A DNA stretch of 5,601 nucleotides from an uncultured Chitinophagaceae bacterium (GTDB lineage: Bacteria; Bacteroidota; Bacteroidia; Chitinophagales; Chitinophagaceae): assembly GCA_946479005.1 (NCBI GenBank), contig CAMLEM010000135.1, forward strand, positions 1-5,601, in the 5' to 3' direction. The notes under the pieces are model-generated. The model was not told the DNA's origin, searched no databases, and worked only from the letters and a program-made list of their open reading frames with translations. The translations under genes were made by a program, and so were the position numbers. Of the stretch, positions 1 to 5,601 are shown piece after piece (position 1 is the stretch's first letter; each line of letters begins with the position of its first letter).

Positions 1-477
1 CGTTTTCACGTTTCTCCATCCCGCCAGCCGGGAATCTTCATCAAACAACAGGTAACGGGAGGTCTGGCGGTCAGAAATGGCAAACGAGCCAAGCGCTTTT
101 TTTGTTTGATGGAATGCGAGGAGGGCATTGATGTCCAGGTTGGTGAGAATGTCCACATTGCAGGTAAGAAAGGTTTCACCGGGGTTGAATAAATTCCGGG
201 CTTTGAGAAGGCCGCCCCCTGTATCCAGGAGAAGGTCGCGCTCATCACTGATTTGGATCCTGCTTCCCCATCCATTGTTTTTTTCTATCGCGTCTTCCAC
301 CTGTTGCGCGAAATGGTGAACATTCACCACCAGGTCAGTGATCCCGAAACCCTGCAGGTACTCGATATTTCTCTGTAATAAAGTCTTTCCATTCACAAGC
401 GCCAGTGCTTTCGGATGTGAATCCGTCCAGGGCCTGAACCGGGTTCCCAGTCCGGCGGAAAATATCATCGCCTTCAT
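1..477 (-). CDS. MurU-like sugar-1-phosphate nucleotidyltransferase, 3' end beyond the window
   Basis: Probably transfers a nucleoside monophosphate, most likely UMP, from an NTP to a sugar 1-phosphate in the cytoplasm, making an activated sugar such as UDP-MurNAc. The frame is open from the ATG at 477-475 to position 1, giving 159 residues without a stop. MurU-type proteins are usually somewhat over 200 residues, so the C-terminal part is missing only because the window ends. The N-terminus MKAMIFSAGLGTRFRPWT carries the nucleotide-binding signature GxGTRxxP (residues 9-16) with the conserved Lys23 of HPKAL. DTGGGLLKA (85-93) matches the ETGGG base/sugar-binding segment of MurU, and CNVDI (106-110) supplies the metal-binding Asp109 in the usual NGD position. 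The ATG overlaps the stop codon of the upstream kinase-RapZ fusion as ATGA, with pyrimidine-rich DNA and no Shine-Dalgarno sequence before it, so translational coupling is likely. The family fold is secure. The sugar substrate is inferred mainly from the AmgK-type neighbour; heptose-1-P or mannose-1-P nucleotidyltransferase relatives are the alternatives. Confidence 0.88.
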   Translation of the reverse strand, partial: MKAMIFSAGLGTRFRPWTDSHPKALALVNGKTLLQRNIEYLQGFGITDLVVNVHHFAQQVEDAIEKNNGWGSRIQISDERDLLLDTGGGLLKARNLFNPGETFLTCNVDILTNLDINALLAFHQTKKALGSFAISDRQTSRYLLFDEDSRLAGWRNVKT

Positions 478-1937
478 ACCTGGGAGGGGAGGGGATTTTG
501 CCAGTTCCTTGCATCCTGTACACAATGCGAAAGCTGGATCTTTACCTTGAATTTATTTTTGAGATGGCGGGCCAGGGCATCGGCAGCGTAAACACTCCGG
601 TGCTGACCGCCGGTGCAGCCAAAGCTTACCATCAGGCTTTCAAATCCGCGCCGGATGTATTCTTCCACGCTGATGTCAACAATGTCGAACACGGAATTTA
701 AAAAGACCTGCATCCTCGTTTGCTGTTCCAGGTAATCCTTTACTTCTTTATCTCTTCCGTGAAGTGTTTTCATATGCTCCACGCGACCAGGGTTAAGGAT
801 GCCGCGGCAGTCGAATACAAACCCGCCTCCATTGCTGGTATCGTCGGTGGGAATGCGATCCCTGTAGGAGAAGCTGCAGATCTTCACCACCAGGGGAGTG
901 TTCTCATCAGCCTGGGTGGGGGTGAACATCTCAAAGATCTCATCCGCCAGGCAGATATCCAGCACTTTTCGGAACTCCGGCACCGAAATGCCGATTCGAT
1001 GCTCATTGATGAAACGCTTAAGATTCTTTAACGCGAGGGGAATGCTGGTGAGGAATTGCGCCTTTCTCTCAAACAATCCCCGGAATCCATAAGCCCCCAG
1101 CACCTGTAACATACGGATCAGCACATAACCGTGGTATTGGTTCTTAAAAGTGGGGATGTCGATGGAACGGCCAATGGTTTTTTCCAGGGCGGCTATGTAA
1201 TCATCAAGCAGTTTCGATTTCCATTCATCGGTGAGATTTGCCCGGGCCTGCCATAGCATCGAGGCCACATCATACTGGGGTGCGCCTTTCATTCCGCCCT
1301 GGTAATCGATAAAACCTATCTTCTTATCGTTTACCATAATGTTCCTGCTTTGAAAATCGCGGAACATAAAATATTTGTATTCCGTGTGCGTGAGGTAATT
1401 GCTCAGGGCCTCGAAATCATCAATGAGCCGCTGCTTGTCGTATGGCTTTCGAAGGGCATCCAGGAAGTAATATTTGAAATAAAGCAGGTCGGCCATAATA
1501 GCCTGTCTCCCGAATTCCTGGTTGGTCAGGCAGCGGGAATAGTCCATCCCCTTGTCCCCCAATACCTGTAATTCGGCCAGTTGAACCAGGGAGCGGCGAA
1601 AAAGATCATATACCCGTTCAGTAAATCCTTCAGATTCCAGGATGTTCAGGAGGGAGATGTTTCCCAGGTCTTCCTGGAGGTAACAAAGTTTGTCATCGCT
1701 GACAGCAAGGATCTCCGGCACGGAAAGATCCTTTTCCCGGAAATGCCGGGAGAAATAAATGAAGGTCTCATTTTCGTGGATGTTCAGGCCAAAGGCGCCA
1801 ATATAGGATTTCATTTCATCGTGGAGGCGGAAATATCTCCGTTCGCTGCCACTTTGAGGCAAAACATCCACCGACACAGGATCTTTTCCTTTCCATTTCT
1901 TATAGAGCGCGCTGATGGCATTGACCAGTTCCTGCAT
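474..1937 (-). CDS. AmgK-like amino-sugar kinase fused to RapZ C-terminal domain
   Basis: A 487-residue cytoplasmic fusion. Residues 1 to about 340 form an aminoglycoside-phosphotransferase/AmgK-type kinase. SGSERRYFRL (29-38) fits the nucleotide-binding loop seen as ASFRRYFR in AmgK proteins. FRDFQSRNIM (192-201) is the catalytic loop with Asp194 and Asn199, and GFIDYQGG (208-215) supplies the metal-binding Asp211. AmgK phosphorylates MurNAc/GlcNAc at the anomeric carbon in peptidoglycan recycling. Residues from about 349 to 480 match the RapZ C-terminal domain: SFSYRDRIP (355-363), FVFDCRG (373-379) and the loop GCTGGQHRSVY (440-450). In E. coli that domain binds glucosamine-6-phosphate and the GlmZ small RNA. 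The Walker-A N-terminal domain of RapZ is absent and the kinase stands in its place. The size equals a full AmgK plus a full RapZ-C, so this looks like a genuine fusion rather than a truncation. Start at ATG 1937: the N-terminus fits the family and there is no Shine-Dalgarno sequence. The next gene overlaps by four bases (ATGA). Fold assignments are strong; the kinase substrate and the ligand of the RapZ domain are inferred. Confidence 0.9.
   Translation of the reverse strand: MQELVNAISALYKKWKGKDPVSVDVLPQSGSERRYFRLHDEMKSYIGAFGLNIHENETFIYFSRHFREKDLSVPEILAVSDDKLCYLQEDLGNISLLNILESEGFTERVYDLFRRSLVQLAELQVLGDKGMDYSRCLTNQEFGRQAIMADLLYFKYYFLDALRKPYDKQRLIDDFEALSNYLTHTEYKYFMFRDFQSRNIMVNDKKIGFIDYQGGMKGAPQYDVASMLWQARANLTDEWKSKLLDDYIAALEKTIGRSIDIPTFKNQYHGYVLIRMLQVLGAYGFRGLFERKAQFLTSIPLALKNLKRFINEHRIGISVPEFRKVLDICLADEIFEMFTPTQADENTPLVVKICSFSYRDRIPTDDTSNGGGFVFDCRGILNPGRVEHMKTLHGRDKEVKDYLEQQTRMQVFLNSVFDIVDISVEEYIRRGFESLMVSFGCTGGQHRSVYAADALARHLKNKFKVKIQLSHCVQDARNWQNPLPSQV
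498..893 (-). other. RapZ C-terminal domain region within the fusion protein
   Basis: This stretch encodes residues 349-480 of the fusion. Set against E. coli RapZ from memory, it aligns without gaps from the NPH motif to the GCTGG loop: 57 residues separate His190 from Cys247 in E. coli, and 57 separate Gly384 from Cys441 here. The phosphate-binding-like loop GCTGGQHRS (residues 440-448, bases 594-620) is intact. The His190 equivalent is glycine (NPG, residues 382-384). The tail after residue 471 (SHCVQDARNW) diverges from the RHR-rich end of E. coli RapZ, which is implicated in RNA binding. Confidence 0.85.
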
Positions 1938-1941
1938 CCTG

Positions 1942-1949
1942 CAAATTTA
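1942..1949 (-). promoter_or_regulatory. Candidate Bacteroidota -7 element for the kinase-RapZ / nucleotidyltransferase operon
   Basis: Reading the minus strand, TAAATTTG matches the Bacteroidota -7 consensus TAnnTTTG at every fixed base. It ends four bases before the ATG at 1937. If it is used, transcription would start at or very near the start codon and the mRNA would be leaderless or almost so, which fits the lack of a ribosome binding site. I find no convincing TTG -33 element at the usual spacing of about 19-21 bases, so this rests on the -7 box alone. Confidence 0.35.
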
Positions 1950-2000
1950 ATCAACAGCCATTGAATCTCTCCGCCCTTCCCCTGCTTCGTCCATTTTGGT

Positions 2001-2008
2001 TAATTTTA
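2001..2008 (+). promoter_or_regulatory. Candidate -7-like element for icmF
   Basis: TAATTTTA matches five of the six fixed bases of TAnnTTTG (final G replaced by A) and lies 14 bases before the ATG at 2023. The only nearby TTTG (1995-1998) is far too close to serve as its -33 partner. The divergent 85-base spacer (1938-2022) must hold start signals for both transcription units or share them, so this is a plausible but weak site. The bases just before the ATG are A/C-rich (cacacaag) with no Shine-Dalgarno core. Confidence 0.22.
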
Positions 2009-2022
2009 CGTTTTCACACAAG

Positions 2023-5000
2023 ATGAGCTACACTCCCGCCAACAAGATCCGGATCGTTACCGCGGCCAGTCTCTTTGATGGTCACGATGCCGCGATCAAC
2101 ATTATGCGCCGCATATTACAGAGCACGGGCGCAGAGATCATTCACCTGGGACATAACCGTTCCGTAAAGGAAATTGTCGAGACCGCCATCGAGGAAGATG
2201 TGCAGGGGATCGCCATCACCAGTTACCAGGGAGGGCACGTGGAGTTTTTCAAGTATATGAAAGACCTGCTCGAAGAAAATGGCTGTGGCCATATCAAGAT
2301 CTTTGGAGGCGGGGGAGGAACCATTCTCCCGGAAGAGATCGAAGAGCTTCATCAATATGGGATCTCGCGCATTTATAGTCCTGATGACGGACGTAAGCTT
2401 GGACTGGAAGGAATGATCGAAGATGTGATCCGGCAGTGTGACAGCCAGTTGAACGGGGTGGCCGATTATCCCACTAAAATGAAGCTGGATGAAGTGTATG
2501 ATGTCAGAAAGATCGCCCGCCTGATTACAAACGCGGAAAATGGCACCGGCAAACCCCCAAAAAAGAAAACGGATAAAACCATCCCGGTATTGGGCATTAC
2601 GGGAACAGGTGGAGCGGGTAAGTCTTCCGTGACCGACGAAATTGTTCGCCGTTTCCTGAACAGCTTCACAGATAAAACGGTCGCGGTGATCTCGGTGGAC
2701 CCATCAAAAAAGAAAACGGGGGGCGCCTTGCTGGGCGACAGGATCCGGATGAATTCAATTTCTCATCCGAGGGCCTATATGCGAAGCCTGGCTACCCGGG
2801 ACGATAATACCTCCCTGAGCTCAAATGTGCAGGAGGCCATTGATGTTTGCAGGGAAGCAGGGTATGACCTGGTGATCCTTGAAAGTGCCGGGGTGGGACA
2901 AAGCGATGCGTCCATTCTCGATTACTGCGATGTGAGTATGTATGTGATGACGCCCGAGTTCGGTGCGGCTTCCCAGCTGGAGAAGATCAATATGCTGGAT
3001 TTCGCCGACCTGGTTTGCATTAATAAGTTCGACAAGGCAGGGGCGCTCGATGCGCTGGCCGATGTTAGAAAACAATACAAGAGAAATCACCAGCTCTTCA
3101 CGGCAAAAAATGAAGATCTTCCCATCATTGGTACGATGGCCAGCAAATTCAATGATGAAGGAGTGAATACGCTATTTGGAATGCTGGTGCAGAAGATAAA
3201 AGACAAAACGGGTGTCAGTTTCGGCGAATTCAGTTTTGCCGAAACGGCAAAAATGGGACAACCCGTGATCCCGCCTTCCCGCGTGAGATATCTTTCAGAG
3301 ATCTCGGAGAATAACAGGAATTATGATCAGCTGGTGAAAGAGCAGTCGGAACTGGCTTCGAAACTTTACCGGCTCCAGGGAAGTGCAGAGATCCTGAACG
3401 AAAAAGGATTTACAGACCAGGCTGCGATCCTGGAGAAAGAAATACAGTCCCTGACAGACCAGTTGACCCCGGTGGCAAAAAAGCTCATCACCAACTGGCC
3501 GAACAAGGTCAATGAATATGCGAAAGATTTCTATGAGTATAAGGTCAGGGACAGACTGATCCGCCAGGATATGGTCGCAAAAAGCCTGTCGGGAACGAGA
3601 ATACCGAAAGTGGTGTTGCCCAAGTTCCGCGACTGGGGTGATATACTTCGCTGGCAGGCCCAGGAGAATGTTCCCGGGCATTTCCCATTCACCGGCGGTG
3701 TGTTTCCCTTAAAAAGAGAGGGAGAGGACCCCACGAGAATGTTCGCGGGTGAAGGCAGCCCGGAACGCACGAACCGCCGCTTTCACTATGTGAGCGCTGA
3801 CCAGCCTGCAAAAAGATTGTCCACCGCCTTTGATTCCGTAACGCTTTATGGTGAGGACCCCGATCACCGTCCCGATATATATGGCAAGGTGGGAAACAGC
3901 GGGGTGAGCATTGCCACGGTGGATGACGCCAAGAAATTATACAGTGGATTTGATCTTTGTGATCCGCGCACTTCGGTTTCTATGACCATCAATGGTCCCG
4001 CGCCGATGATCCTCGCCTTCTTTATGAACGCGGCCATTGATCAGCAGTGTGAAAAATACATCCGGGAGAACGGGCTCCGCGAGGAAGTGAACCGGATCAT
4101 CGAATCGAAATATTCCACGGAAGAGCTTCCTTTTTATACAGGTACGGATGGGAAACCAGTCAGGTCTGTTAAAGGAGAAATGCAGGGCGCGCTTCCAGGA
4201 GGAAATGATGGCCTCGGTTTGAGACTGCTTGGTCTTTCAGGAAAAGACGTTCTGCCCGCGGAGATCTATGAACAGATAAGGGCGAAAACCCTGCAGCAGG
4301 TGAGGGGAACGGTGCAGGCGGATATCTTAAAAGAAGACCAGGCGCAGAACACCTGTATATTCAGCACGGAATTCGCGCTGAAGCTGATGGGTGATGTACA
4401 GGAGTATTTCATCCAGAACCAGGTGAGGAATTTTTATAGTGTCAGTATTTCAGGGTACCATATCGCGGAGGCGGGCGCCAATCCCATTACCCAGCTCGCC
4501 TTCACGCTGGCCAATGGTTTCACTTACGTGGAGTATTACCTGAGCCGCGGAATGAACGTGGACGATTTCGCACCGAACCTTTCCTTCTTCTTCAGCAATG
4601 GGATGGACCCGGAATACAGCGTGATCGGCCGCGTGGCCCGGAGGATCTGGGCAAAAGCGATGAGGTATAAATACAAGGCAAACAAGAGGAGCCAGATGCT
4701 GAAGTATCATATTCAGACCTCGGGGAGAAGCCTTCACGCGCAGGAGATCGATTTTAATGATATCCGCACTACGCTCCAAGCCCTGTACGCGATATATGAT
4801 AACTGCAATTCCCTTCATACCAATGCCTATGATGAAGCGATCACCACGCCGACCGAGGAAAGTGTTCGACGGGCGATGGCGATCCAGTTGATCATCAACC
4901 GGGAACTGGGAACGGCGAAGACGGAGAATTTCATCCAGGGATCGTTTGCGCTGGAAGAGCTTACGGACCTGGTGGAGGAGGCGGTGCTCACAGAGTTCGA

Positions 5001-5403
5001 CCGGATCACAGAACGGGGCGGGGTGCTGGGTGCGATGGAAAGGATGTACCAGCGGAACAAGATCCAGGAAGAAAGCCTTTACTATGAGCATCTCAAGCAT
5101 ACGGGCGAGCTTCCGCTGATCGGGGTGAATACGTTTCTCAACAAAAAAGGAAGTCCAACGATCATACCGGGAGAGGTCATCCGGAGCACGGTGGGAGAAA
5201 AGGAAGACCAGATCCGTAACCTGCAGGCTTTCTGGAAAAGAAATTCGGATCGCTCCGCAGAAATGATCGCCCGCCTGAAGTCTGTCGCCATCAATAATGG
5301 AAATCTCTTCGCTGAATTGATGGAAACAGTGAAGTATTGTTCTCTCGGCCAGATCACGAATGCACTTTACGAAGTGGGCGGGCAGTACCGGAGAAATATG
5401 TGA
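2023..5403 (+). CDS. icmF: Fused isobutyryl-CoA mutase IcmF (B12 domain, MeaI GTPase, mutase domain)
   Basis: Adenosylcobalamin-dependent radical enzyme that interconverts isobutyryl-CoA and n-butyryl-CoA, with isovaleryl/pivalyl-CoA as a known side reaction of the family. Order in 1126 residues: B12-binding domain (about 8-140) with FDGH (18-21; His21 the cobalt ligand), SYQGG (67-71) and GGGGG (95-99); G-protein chaperone (about 187-400) with P-loop GTGGAGKS (194-201), VDPS (225-228), ESAGVGQSD (287-295) and NKFD (334-337); a helical linker (about 420-520); and the mutase barrel (about 535 to the end) with [11 protein letters not shown] (808-818), where Tyr812 and His813 match the catalytic Tyr/His of methylmalonyl-CoA mutase. 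Phe561 and Gln775 sit where methylmalonyl-CoA mutase has Tyr and Arg, which favours isobutyryl-CoA. An extra segment of about 70 residues follows residue 675. The frame extends nine codons upstream to a TTG at 1996, but ATG 2023 ([16 protein letters not shown]) fits the family N-terminus. It is transcribed divergently from the sugar-kinase operon, with no evident functional link. No frameshift or lost catalytic residue is seen. Confidence 0.96.
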   Translation: MSYTPANKIRIVTAASLFDGHDAAINIMRRILQSTGAEIIHLGHNRSVKEIVETAIEEDVQGIAITSYQGGHVEFFKYMKDLLEENGCGHIKIFGGGGGTILPEEIEELHQYGISRIYSPDDGRKLGLEGMIEDVIRQCDSQLNGVADYPTKMKLDEVYDVRKIARLITNAENGTGKPPKKKTDKTIPVLGITGTGGAGKSSVTDEIVRRFLNSFTDKTVAVISVDPSKKKTGGALLGDRIRMNSISHPRAYMRSLATRDDNTSLSSNVQEAIDVCREAGYDLVILESAGVGQSDASILDYCDVSMYVMTPEFGAASQLEKINMLDFADLVCINKFDKAGALDALADVRKQYKRNHQLFTAKNEDLPIIGTMASKFNDEGVNTLFGMLVQKIKDKTGVSFGEFSFAETAKMGQPVIPPSRVRYLSEISENNRNYDQLVKEQSELASKLYRLQGSAEILNEKGFTDQAAILEKEIQSLTDQLTPVAKKLITNWPNKVNEYAKDFYEYKVRDRLIRQDMVAKSLSGTRIPKVVLPKFRDWGDILRWQAQENVPGHFPFTGGVFPLKREGEDPTRMFAGEGSPERTNRRFHYVSADQPAKRLSTAFDSVTLYGEDPDHRPDIYGKVGNSGVSIATVDDAKKLYSGFDLCDPRTSVSMTINGPAPMILAFFMNAAIDQQCEKYIRENGLREEVNRIIESKYSTEELPFYTGTDGKPVRSVKGEMQGALPGGNDGLGLRLLGLSGKDVLPAEIYEQIRAKTLQQVRGTVQADILKEDQAQNTCIFSTEFALKLMGDVQEYFIQNQVRNFYSVSISGYHIAEAGANPITQLAFTLANGFTYVEYYLSRGMNVDDFAPNLSFFFSNGMDPEYSVIGRVARRIWAKAMRYKYKANKRSQMLKYHIQTSGRSLHAQEIDFNDIRTTLQALYAIYDNCNSLHTNAYDEAITTPTEESVRRAMAIQLIINRELGTAKTENFIQGSFALEELTDLVEEAVLTEFDRITERGGVLGAMERMYQRNKIQEESLYYEHLKHTGELPLIGVNTFLNKKGSPTIIPGEVIRSTVGEKEDQIRNLQAFWKRNSDRSAEMIARLKSVAINNGNLFAELMETVKYCSLGQITNALYEVGGQYRRNM

Positions 5404-5438
5404 TTAGAGAAGTGTAGGGTCTCGCCAAGGCTTAATCA
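5401..5438 (+). terminator. Weak terminator-like inverted repeat at the icmF stop codon
   Basis: TGATTA (5401-5406, including the stop codon) pairs perfectly with TAATCA (5433-5438). Immediately inside, GAGA (5407-5410) can pair with TCTC (5420-5423), leaving a nine-base asymmetric bulge (5424-5432) that contains a short GCC/GGC. The stem is AT-rich and no run of T follows, so it is not a canonical intrinsic terminator. It may be a 3'-end stabilising structure or chance. Confidence 0.2.
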
Positions 5439-5601
5439 TTTGAAATTCCCTGTTCTTAGTTCTTTTATTCACTTTTCAAAGGACTTTTACAACTGGAATT
5501 TCTGCGAGGTGGGATCTATGGTCTGTGCATACTGATGTTTAAAATAACTGCATCTTTGTCAGGTAAAAATGCCTAATGTACTATGATATGCGCTTAACCA
5601 T
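5404..5601. other. Downstream intergenic region with no supported gene
   Basis: This stretch is visibly richer in A and T than the genes. All three minus-strand frames meet a stop within about 42 bases of the right edge, and the plus-strand ATG at 5569 stops after five codons. CATCTTTG (5551-5558) is one base from TAnnTTTG and could be a promoter for a gene beyond the window. An eight-base inverted repeat, GAAATTCC (5442-5449) with GGAATTTC (5495-5502), has a 45-base loop and may be chance. No tRNA or known RNA motif was recognised. Confidence 0.6.

Noticed and set aside
6..275. A minus-strand open frame overlapping the nucleotidyltransferase in another frame.
   Set aside because: The frame starting at 477 carries the full nucleotidyltransferase signature and stays open to the edge, so the other frame is a shadow.
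482..494. G-run GGG-A-GGGG-A-GGGG on the plus strand near the gene junction, a possible G-quadruplex.
   Set aside because: There are only three G tracts and no fourth nearby. On the mRNA the stretch is C-rich, and it is explained by Pro/Leu/Ser codons at the end of the fusion gene.
720..1031. Plus-strand open frames across the kinase-RapZ gene (also 1581-1964 and 1350-1571).
   Set aside because: They are antisense to a strongly supported coding frame, show no domain motifs and have no start signals of their own.
1996..2022. TTG at 1996 as an upstream in-frame start of icmF.
   Set aside because: The nine added residues (MVNFTFSHK) are not family-like and overlap the likely promoter box; ATG 2023 gives the expected N-terminus.
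2077..2094. B12 motif reads DGHDAA rather than the textbook DxHxxG, suggesting a damaged cobalamin site.
   Set aside because: The cobalt-ligand histidine is present, and as far as I recall DGHDAA is the normal form in IcmF proteins, so this is family-typical rather than a lesion.
4450..5100. Long open frame of 216 codons antisense to icmF.
   Set aside because: It lies wholly opposite the conserved mutase domain, has no recognisable family motifs, and arises from the codon bias of the sense strand.

Overview
The window looks like chromosomal DNA of a member of the Bacteroidota, possibly Chitinophagia-like. The grounds are the protein architectures (an AmgK-like kinase fused to a RapZ C-terminal domain, and a one-chain IcmF mutase), the lack of Shine-Dalgarno sequences before the starts, and AT-rich boxes resembling the Bacteroidota -7 promoter element (TAnnTTTG). 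This placement is inference from features recalled from known families; no search was run. I see no rRNA, tRNA, CRISPR array, insertion sequence or other mark of mobile DNA.

Layout. Positions 1-1937 carry two minus-strand genes read right to left. The first (1937-474) encodes a 487-residue fusion of an AmgK-type amino-sugar kinase and the C-terminal sensory/RNA-binding domain of RapZ. The second begins at 477, inside the stop codon of the first (ATGA overlap), and runs off the left edge. It is a sugar-1-phosphate nucleotidyltransferase of the MurU type, with 159 residues visible. An 85-base divergent intergenic region (1938-2022) holds the likely promoters. Positions 2023-5403 on the plus strand encode a complete 1126-residue IcmF: B12-binding domain, MeaI-type G-protein chaperone and acyl-CoA mutase domain in one chain. 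The last 198 bases (5404-5601) are AT-richer and hold no gene that I can support, only a weak terminator-like inverted repeat.

How the genes may work together. By analogy with the AmgK/MurU cell-wall recycling bypass of Pseudomonas, the minus-strand pair could phosphorylate an amino sugar at C1 (MurNAc and/or GlcNAc) and activate it to a UDP-sugar for peptidoglycan synthesis. The fused RapZ domain suggests that this step is tied to sensing of a phospho-sugar or nucleotide-sugar, or to RNA binding. This is the most interesting element here: the fusion keeps the GCTGGxHRS loop of RapZ but has glycine where E. coli RapZ has His190. IcmF interconverts isobutyryl-CoA and n-butyryl-CoA (branched-chain acid metabolism). 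It has no evident functional link to the divergent pair.
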